DNA from: Zingiber officinale
Taxonomy: Eukaryota > Streptophyta > Magnoliopsida > Zingiberales > Zingiberaceae
Reading direction: 5' to 3'
NCBI RefSeq assembly: GCF_018446385.1
Contig: NC_055987.1
Span: 11,059,705 to 11,123,704, forward strand
DNA length: 64,000 bases
Under the pieces are notes generated by a model that was given only the letters and a program-made list of their open reading frames with translations, had not been told where the DNA came from and did not search any database. The first letter of the stretch is position 1; the number at the start of each line of letters is the position of its first letter. Shown here piece after piece: positions 46,420-56,173 of this stretch. The translations under genes were made by a program, and so were the position numbers.

Positions 46420-47330
46420 AATTATCCTTATACAAAATCGTCCTGGATCTATGATCATTGCGACATTGCCCATCAAGTTAGAGCACCTTAAATGTCTGCT
46501 CGACATTCTTTCTCGTGACCCCTTGTCATTCCTTAAACATTTTTTTCTTAGGATCTTCTTGACGAAAGTAGTCTATTCTAGATAAATCCCTTCGGTTAGA
46601 TAGTATCTTTTTGTATATAATGGATTGTTAATCATAAATTTAACCTCATTTCCTTATAAGACGTTGTTGAATAAAGATGGTTCGTTAACCATGTTAATAT
46701 CATTACACCACCATGCAATCTCAAAAAAGGCGTGTCATATCCATAAGTTCGCAGATGCGATTGCTTCAAGTACAATTGTTGAGATGCCATGATCTCCGAG
46801 TAAACTAGCCTTTCCAAGCGACGGGGTAATTTTTCCATTGCCAATGCATATAATCAAGATTACCCAACGTACTAGGGAAGTCATGTCTCTGCTCATGCAT
46901 TTCAGGTAAGTATTGGATATAAGCAGTATTAGGTATTCTCAAATATTGGGTCTCGAATACTTTAATTACACATCGACAGAAGTTGAATAAACATTGAATC
47001 ACAGTTGTTTCAACAATTCGTAAATACTCATCGTAATGATAAGCAAAGACTCCATATGCCAATTGACGGATAGCCGTTGTGCATTTTTGAAGTGGCGGCA
47101 AACGTTTTTTTTCCCGTCGCATCAACCTTCCATTGAAAATATTTTAAATGATTTTTCGAGACATCGACTAGATAAAGGAAAAACCCTCTTTGCATTAAGA
47201 ATCGATGTCGAAACATATCATCAAGATATACCGGCTAATCAGAGAAGTAATAATTGAAAAGACGAGCATGTCTGAATTCACGATCCCGATTCAAATACCT
47301 TCTCCTCTGTGTTCTACCGGAAGAATTTTG
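46420..47330 (-). mobile_element. Relic of a PIF/Harbinger transposase (HARBI1/ALP1-like)
   Basis: On the minus strand the order of motifs is that of the plant DDE nuclease family. RDREFRHARLFNYYFSD (about 47300) is followed by VYLDDMFRHRFLMQR, CTTAIRQLAYGVFAYHYDEY, LRIVETTVIQCLFNFCRCVI, FETQYLRIPN, and DFPSTLGNLDYMHWQWKNYP-VAWKG, where the Asp of LDYMHW is the first catalytic Asp. After this come YYLTEGIYLE and a VTRKNVEQTFKVL piece matching DGIYPEW and ARKDVERAFGVLQ. At least two frame shifts and several stops interrupt it, so it encodes no full protein. The ends of the element are not clear. The GGAGCGGCTCCGTGTTCGGA text near 47695 may be part of one end. Confidence 0.85.
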
Positions 47331-48107
47331 AACTCTTTAACGTATCGTTTGTCGTTGTTCATATAGCTTGAGTATTCTTTGTTCATCTATATCCTCTGTA
47401 TTTTCTATCAATTCATTTCTTCAGAATTCATGAAGCATAGATTGATCTGGATTTTCAGTCATTTGAAATCAATCAAGATATTTTCGTGGTTGAAAGAAGT
47501 GGAGAATTAAGAAAATGATAAGAAGAATGAAAATTTAAAAAATATATTTATAGATAATTTTTTAGATAAAAAAATAAAAATTAACCGTTGAACAATGGTT
47601 AAAAATTAGTCGTTGTTCAATAGCTAAAATAATATTCATTGTTTTATTGTTTTGAATAGAAATAAAAAAATAATAATAAAAAAAAGAGAACGAAGGAGCG
47701 GCTCCGTGTTCGGAGCTACTTTTTCATAGAAGGGAAGGAACTCCCTTATACTATGGGAGGGATTTCCTTCCCATGGTCACGTCAAAGCTCCACGATAAGA
47801 AAAAACTCTTATTATGGATGTCTTATTACAAGTAAAGTGTAGACTTTTAGTACATATAAGGAAAAATAAAATTTATGCCCGTGGTGTTTGAGTTACTTGT
47901 GATGTTAGATCATCTGTCAATGATTTACTTTGGTGGGAAGATTTTTTGAATTGATCATCTCCAAAATTAGTTGATTATAACTAATTCCCTAAATTTAAAA
48001 AAAAATTCAATATTTTTTTCATTGACGGCTATTTGCTTCCACAAAATTCCAAAGCTAATAGTAATACAATTCTTTTTAAACATATCTTTCATAAGGAAAA
48101 CACTTAC
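47331..48107. other. Flank of the Harbinger relic, no gene seen
   Basis: AT-rich, with a GC-richer patch at 47690-47800 (GGAGCGGCTCCGTGTTCG, GGGAGGGATTTCCTTCCC) that may be a terminal part of the Harbinger element. AACCGTTGAACAATGG and GTCGTTGTTCAATAG near 47584-47625 form a weak inverted repeat. No coding signal. Confidence 0.4.
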
Positions 48108-48190
48108 GGTCTGTTTGGGAAGAGGTGAGGGAAGGGGAAGGAAGGGGAAACAAGGGGAAGAAAAACTTTGAACCTTGTTTGGGAAGAAGT

Positions 48191-49700
48191 TGTTGGTGCA
48201 ACCTTAGGTCAAGGTTGACCTGGTTGACCCGACTCGAGGTGACTTGACTCGAGTTGTATTTTGATGTTTGACTTGGGAAGATTGTCGGTGCAACCTTAGG
48301 TCAAGGTTGACCTAGTTGAGTTGCATGTCGATGTTTGACGAGAAGAGAGTTGTATTCTTGATGTTTGACAAGAATAGGTGTTTGGGAGATTGTAGGTGCA
48401 ACCTTAGGTCAAGGTTGATCTGGTTGACCTGATTCGCGAAAAGTCCAAGTATGGAGACTTGGCACTGGAAAAGTCCAAGTACGGAGACTTGGCACGGGGA
48501 AAAGTCCAAGCAGGTAGCTTGGCACGCGGAAAGTCCAAATATGGAGACTTGGCACGGGGGAAGTCCTAACTGGGATGTTAGGCAGTGTGGAAAGTCCTGG
48601 TGAGTGAAGCCAGAAGTAGGTCAAGGTTGACCAGGTACTTGAGTAGAAAGTCCTAAGCGGGATGTTAGGCAGAATGAAAGTCCTGGTGAGTCAAGGTGAG
48701 TGAAGCCAGGCGGTGAGAAAGTCCTAACTCGGATGTTAGGCGGTGTGAAAACCCTAGTGAGTGAAGCTAGGTGAAAGTCACGGTGAGTGAAGGCGAGGAA
48801 AATCCAGATGGATCGAGGATGATCGGACATCCGGTGTTGAGAAGGTCAAGTAGGGGGAGCTTGACACGAAGAGAAAAGTCCAAGTGGTTCAAAGGGATTG
48901 ACCGGACACTTGGTGAGGAGTCTTAGCAGTCAAGGGTGGCCGGATGCTAAGCATGATGTACCAACAGTCAAGGTTGACCGGATGTTGGTTTGGGAGACTT
49001 GGGACTTGGTTTGGGCAAAGTCAAGCTCGGATCGATCCCGAGGTTTGATCGTCGGTGCGGTGACCAATCGATAACAAATGCGGGGTGCGGGACCGATCGT
49101 GGGATCGGTCCGGACCGATCAGATTCCTACGCAGAGTTGGGCAACTCTGCGAAGCTTCGATCGGTCTGGGACCGATGCGGTCCCCACGACCGATCGGTCA
49201 GCCCCAGACCGATCGGGCTTCGCCTGATCGGTCTGCTGCTAAAGCTTCGCTTCAACTGAGCTTTGATTGAGCTCGCCTCTGAAGCTTCGTGATCAGTTGC
49301 TGCGTTTGGGTTGTGAAGTTTCTGCTTCTCCATCGACAAGAAAGCAAGCAATTGGTAGAGTGCTATTGTATTCATATTGTATTGCTTTTCTTCTTGTTCT
49401 TGTACTCTTTGTTTGCTGTTGCAAATGTTTGTGGCGAGATTTCTCCACCCACAAGGAGTATATTGTATTACTGGGGGCTCATCCACCGACGGATTGCTGG
49501 ACTCGTCCACCTTACGGACACGCCGAGGAGTAGGAGCCCTAATCTCGAACCTCGTTACATCCTTGTGTTAAGGTTTGGTTTTCTTCTCTTTCGTTTCTTT
49601 GTATTTTCCACTGCGCTAACACGTTTTGTAGAAAGAAACGACGATTTGGGGTCGGCTATTCACACCCCTCTCTCTAGCCTCCGTCTGAAGGATCCTAACA
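48191..49700 (+). repeat. 5' LTR of the 48191-54680 element
   Basis: 1510 bases, matching 53126-54680 with indels mainly in the hairpin-unit region (about 48430-48990) and in the GATCGGTC dyad region (about 49030-49220). The last 400 bases (GTTTGGGTTGTGAAGTT through CACCCCTCTCTAGCC) are highly similar between copies. Confidence 0.93.
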
Positions 49701-49702
49701 AG

Positions 49703-49714
49703 TGGTATCAGAGC
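49703..49714 (+). other. Primer-binding site, initiator Met tRNA type
   Basis: TGGTATCAGAGC, two bases after the 5' LTR end. The same word, on the other strand, lies at 25985-25996 in the 20208 element. This sequence complements the 3' end of plant initiator methionine tRNA and is standard for Copia-type elements. Confidence 0.9.
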
Positions 49715-49758
49715 GAGGCTCTTCGACGGATTCACACCCGTGGGAGCACAAGCTAGAG

Positions 49759-51231
49759 ATGGATCAATTCGGAGAAGACATCACCATTCCACCCTTCTAC
49801 AACGACAACTTCGCATATTGGAAGGTAAGGATGATGTATTTTCTTAGGACTAATATGTGGAACTGGTTTTGTGTACAAGAAGGGTTTACTCCTCCAATGG
49901 ATAAAGAAGGAGAGCCTCTAGAGAAGAACAAGTGGACGAAGGAACAAGTCCACCAATCCACGATCAACAATGAGGTAACTAAAACAATTGAATTTTCATT
50001 ACCTACTAATGTTTTATGTAAGATAGGTAAATACAACAATGCCAAGGAGTTGTGGGATAACTTGGCCAAGTACCATGAGAAGAGCTCCACTTCAAGCCAT
50101 GAAGAGGAGCCTAGTGAGCCAAGTAGCTCACATCATGGAGGGAGCGAATTGGGAGTTGAGGGCTACTCAACATCCAAGGAAGAAGAGGAGGAAAATTCCT
50201 CTTGTTCAAGTTCGGAGCAAGAAGAAGAAGTTCCCACCTCCGGAAGGGTTGAAGAAGAAAGCTCATCTCCATCCACAACCCTAGGTAACTCAAACACTGT
50301 GATTTCAAGCAAATTACACATAATATGTTTTGAGTGTAGGAAACATGGACATTACAAGAGCAAATGTCCAAAGAAGGTTAGGAAGACTCCACCGGCACCA
50401 AAGGTCAAAGAAGCCGGAGTCCCAACACGCAAAGGCAAGAAGCACGTGGTGTGCTTTCAATGCAAGCAACGGGGACACTATAGGAGCCAATGTCTGAAGG
50501 GGAGAAAACCTCACAAGGACAAGGGATGTACATCGATAGGGGGAGCTAAGGCAAACCCTAAGGTATCTTTTAAGGCTCATTCGTGCAATTCTAGTAGGAT
50601 ACATGCTAGTAATTTTATTGCATTAGTCAATAATGATAAGCATGTTAACACTAGAAATCAATACATGTGCTTAGGTGCTAAACATGTCAACCTAGATAGG
50701 GATACTACTAGGAATGCTAACCCTAAGATTAACACTTCTAAGGTTAAGGAAAACCTAGGTAGAAACCCCAAATCAACTAGACACATGCCTAGGAATGCCT
50801 CAAAGAACAATGACAAATTAAAACTTGAGGTATTAGAGAAGGAGAATCAAGTCTTGAGGTCAAGACTTGATACTTTGGAAAAGGCTCTTAAGAACTTGGA
50901 GAAGTCATCTCTAGGGTTTAAGGGTCAAAAACCAATGTCCAAGGACAAAAAAGGTTTGGGTCACAAACCTAAGTCCCAAGTGGTCAAGCCCACTTATCAT
51001 AATGTTCCATTCGATTATGGAACAAAATCTAGGGCTAGGAAGACCATCACCAAGGTCACAAGGGGAGTCACCCCTAGAGTTGATCTTGATGAGTCCCAAA
51101 TGACCAAGGCTTTAAAGCCTAAGAGGGTCATTAGGAGGGTTGCTAGGGAAGTTATCCCTAGTGAATATTTAGTGAACCCAATGAGCTCTAATAGGTATTG
51201 GGTTCCTATGAGCATCTTCTCTACCTCATAA
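49759..51231 (+). CDS. Gag polyprotein of the TR-GAG-like element
   Basis: 490 residues from the ATG at 49759, which lies 45 bases after the primer-binding site. The N-terminus MDQFGEDITIPPFYNDNFAY and WKVRMMYFLRTNMWNW fit the DUF4219/UBN2-type Copia gag, with AKELWDNLAKYHE further on. An acidic Ser-rich linker follows (about residues 115-180). Then there are two CCHC zinc knuckles, CFECRKHGHYKSKC and CFQCKQRGHYRSQC, near residues 193 and 235, and a basic C-terminal half with a coiled-coil-like stretch around LEVLEKENQVLRSRLDTLEK. It would package element RNA in virus-like particles. The same architecture appears in the minus-strand element at 24250-25970. Confidence 0.9.
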   Translation: MDQFGEDITIPPFYNDNFAYWKVRMMYFLRTNMWNWFCVQEGFTPPMDKEGEPLEKNKWTKEQVHQSTINNEVTKTIEFSLPTNVLCKIGKYNNAKELWDNLAKYHEKSSTSSHEEEPSEPSSSHHGGSELGVEGYSTSKEEEEENSSCSSSEQEEEVPTSGRVEEESSSPSTTLGNSNTVISSKLHIICFECRKHGHYKSKCPKKVRKTPPAPKVKEAGVPTRKGKKHVVCFQCKQRGHYRSQCLKGRKPHKDKGCTSIGGAKANPKVSFKAHSCNSSRIHASNFIALVNNDKHVNTRNQYMCLGAKHVNLDRDTTRNANPKINTSKVKENLGRNPKSTRHMPRNASKNNDKLKLEVLEKENQVLRSRLDTLEKALKNLEKSSLGFKGQKPMSKDKKGLGHKPKSQVVKPTYHNVPFDYGTKSRARKTITKVTRGVTPRVDLDESQMTKALKPKRVIRRVAREVIPSEYLVNPMSSNRYWVPMSIFSTS

Positions 51232-53125
51232 ATGGGTTAGAGAGTGTCAACTCCGATTAGAAGGGTAGTTAAACCAACTTTGAGGAAATTGACACTCAAG
51301 GAGCATTTTCAAGGTTTTGAGAACTTTTGAAAATGAAATGGAATTATCATTTACTCCTTTGAAGAGTTAAATGTGTCTAAAGATTGGAAATTTCATTTTT
51401 AATATCAATTGGCACAATTTGGGAAAATCTAGAGAACTCTCGAGGAAAAATGAAACATGCCAAGTTTTGAGGATAAATTTGATCTTTAAGTGGCATGAAT
51501 TAATCTAGAGTTCAAGAAGTGTCAAAATTAGGATTTTGGCATTTTGGGACAATCTAGGATTAAATTTGAAGTTAGCCAAGTGGTTAAGGATACTTAGATA
51601 GGTAATCTAGGTATATTTATTTATGCTAAATCTTGCCATGATTGTTTGCCCCCACATGTCATGACATCATGTTTAGTTTCATTATCATTTGAAATGTCAT
51701 GATAATGCTTAGGCTAGTTTTTATGTCATGTTTATTTAAGTTTCAAACTTTATGCCATGACATCATGACATTGGCACATGTTTTCATTTATGATACCATT
51801 TTATGCCATGTCATCATCTCTTGCATTAATAATCAATTGAATTGATTTAAGGATGAAAAACACATCTTGATATTGAGATCAAATTTGTGTTTTGAAAATG
51901 CATGAGACCTTAGTCTAAGATACCTAAACCCATATCTCACATCAAAATTGCCATGGATGTGTTTGATACACTTTAGATGTGTGTGAGATATTAGGATCAT
52001 GAATTAGGATCAAGGTGCATAGTTCTTGTACCTAGATGAGCCTAATTCAAGAAATGGAGGATCATAGGGAAAGCTTGTGTACAAGTCATGTACATTTAGC
52101 CCTAAGATTATGGTCCTAAATTAAAAGGATTAAAATCATTTTGAAATTGATTTGGAAAACCTTGATGAAGCCATCTTAGTGATTGCATTCATCATTGAAC
52201 ATTGTGATACAAAGTTGAGTTAAACTTGAACTATTTCAAAGTTTTTGAACTTTGTATCAAGATTGAAAAATAGAAGTTATTTTCATAGAAAATTATTTTT
52301 CCATGATAGTATATGTTATGAGGAATGTATCCTCAAAATTTTATAATTTTTGAAATTTTCTGGAATTTTTAAAGGGTGTCTGGGGACCGATCCAGGAAGC
52401 ATGATCGGTCTGCAGACCGATCCGGTGAGATCCAGTAGCACGAGTGCGATCGGTGAGGGGTGGATCGGTCTGGGGACCGATCAGGGCGTGCTGAATTTCT
52501 GATTTTCACTGTTGTCGAAAGTTCAGCTAGAAGTGGGTTACGTGGATTTCTAAAGGTTTGGAACTCACAAAGACATTGTTGGTGCAATGGTCAAGGGAGT
52601 TGACCTTTAGGGGAGTTTTACCTAATTGTCAAGGGGAGTTGACTTTAGGGGAGTTTTACTCCTTAAGACTTTTGAGGATTAGTGATATGGGATTATCACT
52701 AAGTTGATTGTTGAGTTTAGTATCAGGGGAAATTAAGAGTTTCAATGAAAGGTATGGGACTTTCATTAGGAAGAAACTCTTGACCTTGATACTCTCCTTT
52801 CCTTTTGATGTGTGTCAAAAAGGGAGAGTGTTCATTGGAGAATTATTGGAGAACCCAAGTTAGGTTATCGGGTTAACCTAAGCTAGGGAAAATGTCAAGG
52901 AATGTTCGAGGAAGAACATTGGAATTCTTTTTGATGTGTGTCAAAAAGGGGGAGAATTATTGGAGAACCCAAGTTAGGTTATCGGGTTAACCTAAGGGGA
53001 GAATGTCCAGAGAATGTTCAAGGAAAGAACATTGGACATTGGAAGATGGTTGGAAAACCTAAGTTAGGTTATCGGGTTAACCTAACTTGATTATGAGTTT
53101 TGTCAAACATCAAAAAGGGGGAGAT
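51232..53125 (+). other. Non-coding interior between gag and the 3' LTR
   Basis: No polymerase motifs are seen. Three related blocks near 52806-53125 each carry a GTCAAAAAGGGGGAG-like word, a variant of the true polypurine tract at 53112-53125. They alternate with three copies of a dyad, AAGTTAGGTTA-TCGGG-TTAACCTAA. A small GATCGGTC dyad block lies at 52378-52490. Confidence 0.8.
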
Positions 53126-54680
53126 TGTTGGTGCAACCTTAGGTCAAGGTTGACCTGGTTGACCCGACTCGAGGTGACTTGACTCGAGTTGTATTTTGAT
53201 GTTTGACTTGGGAAGATTGTCGGTGCAACCTTAGGTCAAGGTTGACCTAGTTGAGTTGCATGTCGATGTTTGACGAGAAGAGAGTTGTATTCTTGATGTT
53301 TGACAAGAATAGGTGTTTGGGAGATTGTAGGTGCAACCTTAGGTCAAGGTTGACCTGGTTGACCTGATTCGCGAAAAGTCCAAGTATGGAGACTTGGCAC
53401 TGGAAAAGTCCAAGTACGGAGACTTGGCACGGGAAAAGTCTAAGCAGGTGGCACGGGAAAAGTCCAAGTATGGAGACTTGGCACGGGAAAGTCCTAACTG
53501 GATGTTAGGCGGTGTGGGAAGTCCTTGTGAGTGAAGCCGTGGTGGGAAAGTCCTAAGGATGTTAGGCTTGGAAAGTCCGAGTGGCGAGAAAGGTGAGAAG
53601 TCCTAAGCGGGATGTTAGTGGAAAGTCCCGTGAGTGAAGCCGACGGTGGGAAAGTCGGGATGTTAGGTTGGAAAGTGTGAGTGTCCTAATCGGATGTTAG
53701 GTGTGAAATCCTAGTGAGTGAAGCTAGGTGAAAGTCCCGGTGAGTGAAGCCGGGCGAGGAAAATCCAGATGGATCAAGGATGATCGGACATCTGGTGTTG
53801 AGGAGGTCAAGGGAGTGACCGGATACTTGACACGAAGAGAAAAGTCCAAGTGGTTCAAAGGGATTGACCGGACACTTGGTGAGGAGTCTTAGAGGTCAAG
53901 GGAGTGACCGGATGCTAAGCATGATGTACCAACAGTCAAGGTTGACCGGATGTTGGTTTGGGAGACTTGGGACTTGGTTTGGGCAGCTTCGGATCGGTCT
54001 GCCGATCCCGTTGTTATGTCGATCGGTGACCAATCGGATAACATGGGTGATCGGTCCGGGACCGATCGAGGGCCCCCGGACCGAAGGAGGTTGGGCAACT
54101 CTGCTTTCGATCGGACCGATTGATCGGTCCCCGGCCGTCCCGATCTCAGCTGGTCTTTTCTTCTCGCCGGTATAAAGGGGTCAGACTTCTTCTTTTTCTT
54201 CTAGAACTTCTGTTCTTCAACTGAGCTTTGATTGAGCTCGCCTCCGAAGCTTCCAGTCGTCGACCAGCTGCTGTGTTTGGGTTGTGAAGTTGCTGCTTCC
54301 CTCGACAAGAAAGCAAGCAATTGGTAGAGTGCTATTGTATTCATATTGTATTGCTTTTCTTACTGTTCTTGTACTCTTTGTTTGCTGTTGCAAACGTTTG
54401 TGGTGAGGTTTCTCCACCCACAAGGAGTATATTGTATTAGCCGGTTCTCCGGGGGCTCATCCACCGACGGATTGACTGGACTCGTCCACCTTACGGACAC
54501 GCCGAGGAGTAGGAGCCCTAATCTCCGAACCTCGTTACATCCTTGTGTTAAGGTTTGGTTTTCTTCTCTTTCATTTTTTTGTATTTTCCGCTGCGCTAAC
54601 ACGTTTTGTAGAAAGAAACGACGATTTGGGGTCGGCTATTCACACCCCCCTCTCTAGCCTCCGTACGAAGGATCCTAACA
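53126..54680 (+). repeat. 3' LTR of the 48191-54680 element
   Basis: 1555 bases, ending GGATCCTAACA before the GAAGT target duplication. The hairpin-unit region (about 53370-53960) has the same kinds of units as the 5' LTR but differs in number and in indels. Confidence 0.93.
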
Positions 54681-54753
54681 GAAGTGATGGAAGGGAAAGA
54701 AAGGTAAGGAAGGGTAAGCTTTAACCTTCGTTACCTATGAAAAGAGAGATTTT

Positions 54754-54778
54754 CTTACACCCCGAATTGGGGTGTAAG
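54754..54778. repeat. Short palindrome
   Basis: CTTACACCCC, five central bases (GAATT), then GGGGTGTAAG. The 10-base arms are perfectly complementary. It sits inside the split MITE-like element. Confidence 0.85.
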
Positions 54779-55428
54779 GAAGAGGAAGGGAAAATAAAAG
54801 ATTTTTTATTCCAATTTTATCCCTATTCTTAATAGTTTAAGAAATTTTTCAATTTCTAATTTTGTTATGTGCTGGAGTTCAATTTCCTCGCCTTCTTCAC
54901 AGCAGCATCAGAGGAGGGGATCTGACACGCCTTCTAATTGAATTGAAGGGAGAAACTATTTTTGCCGTCAAAATTTAAAAGGATATCCACTATTTTTTAA
55001 TTTTTCCATCAAAATTTAATAAGTTTTTAAAGAATAGGAATTCAATCAAATTTTTTATTTAAGATTTTTAAAATCATTATTTTCGTTATTTCTCATTTTG
55101 TTATGAATAGTATAAAAAGATTAATTTTTTATTAAAAAATAACTAATTTAAATGATAATATAAAAAATTAATTTTATTATTAAAAATATCTAATTTTTAT
55201 TTATAAAATAAATATTAATATTATGAAAAATGTTTAATTTAAAAAGTAAGGATATTTTTACAACTTTATCTATTTAATCTTCATTTCTCTTCCTTTCCTC
55301 CCAAACAAAATAACACATGTTACGTTAATGAACCTTCCTTCCCTTCCAAATAAGAAGAAGTTAAATACTTTACTTCCCCTTACTTCCCCTTCCGTTAATA
55401 AATCTTCCCTCACTTCATCCAAACACCC

Positions 55429-56173
55429 TCTGAACATATCCGTGAAAGAGAAGACTCTTTTTTTTGGGTTAAAAAGCGCAAGTCATTGTTTTGGAAAAAG
55501 AAATAATTAGTGCAATTTAAATAAGGAAACTAGATACGGATGCTGATCTTTGCTAACGTATTATTTAATCACATGGATGATGGATGTTCGTCATCAAGTT
55601 TCAGTTTGATCATAAAGCTTAAAAAACACAACTAAATTATGGGCGGTTTGACTAATGCAATTATCAATCTGGTTTTATTCCATCCCAAAAGTCTAGGTCA
55701 TATTAACTTATTCAAGTCTTGTGCTGACACACTAGCCACCCTAGTTTAGTCTAAAGTTAATTCATGGCAAGATAAGGCCACTACACCCACTAAATCTGAA
55801 GGCCACCCAGCTTTTGGAGTGGTGCACTAGTGGCTTATCAGAACCACTGTGCTTTATCTTCAAAAACCAAAAGTTAAGAAAAATCTGAACAAAACTTTTT
55901 GATCAACCAATAGTTCTTTATGTATATCGAACAAAGGATTACATAGAACAAGTCTTTAACATCAACTACATTCTGTTCCTTGTCATCAACAAAAGGTTAC
56001 AACTTCAAAAAAAAAAAAAGATCACATTTTAAGTCCTACATCGAGCTTAGATTACAAAAGCATATCGGATATGGACAAGGCAAGAACAGAGGCAATGGTT
56101 AAGCCATCTGCGATAAGTAGACAAGCTAATTACTTTGCCTCCAGATTAACAACTGTGCATGAAATTATCATCA
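55429..56173. other. 3' flank of the MYB gene
   Basis: AT-rich DNA downstream of a minus-strand gene. The part nearest the stop (about 55900-56173) is a likely 3' untranslated region. No gene, RNA or bounded repeat was recognised between 55429 and 55900. Confidence 0.5.

Larger units (their letters stand above)
48191..54680 (+). mobile_element. LTR retroelement with an intact-looking gag and no pol (TR-GAG-like)
   Basis: The element is bounded by GAAGT at 48186-48190 and 54681-54685. The LTRs are 48191-49700 and 53126-54680, starting TGTTGGTGCAACCTTAGG and ending GATCCTAACA. The primer site TGGTATCAGAGC follows the 5' LTR at 49703-49714, and the polypurine tract AAAAAGGGGGAGAT precedes the 3' LTR. 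The only long coding region is gag (49759-51231), which looks whole. No protease, integrase or reverse transcriptase was recognised. The first 280 bases of the two LTRs are almost identical, so insertion is recent relative to the element at 20208. It depends on another element for mobility, by inference. Confidence 0.93.
48108..55428. mobile_element. MITE-like element split by an LTR retroelement
   Basis: The outer left end reads GGTCTGTTTGGGAAGAGGTG and the outer right end, on the minus strand, GGGTGTTTGGATGAAGTGAG; both continue as AGGGAAG. These look like terminal inverted repeats of a Tourist- or hAT-type MITE. Without the LTR element the unit is about 0.83 kb of GGAAGGGG/CCTTCCC-rich and AT-rich DNA. 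No clear target duplication could be fixed, so the superfamily is open. A 25-base palindrome (54754-54778) lies inside. Confidence 0.5.

Noticed and set aside
48425-48990. CRISPR-like array (repeats with variable spacers)
   Set aside because: The units are in an LTR of a plant retroelement, spacing is irregular, the variable parts are self-complementary arms and not unique spacers, and no cas genes exist.
49127-49756. Frames in the LTR and leader before gag
   Set aside because: They cross the LTR end and primer site; the gag start at 49759 has the family N-terminus.
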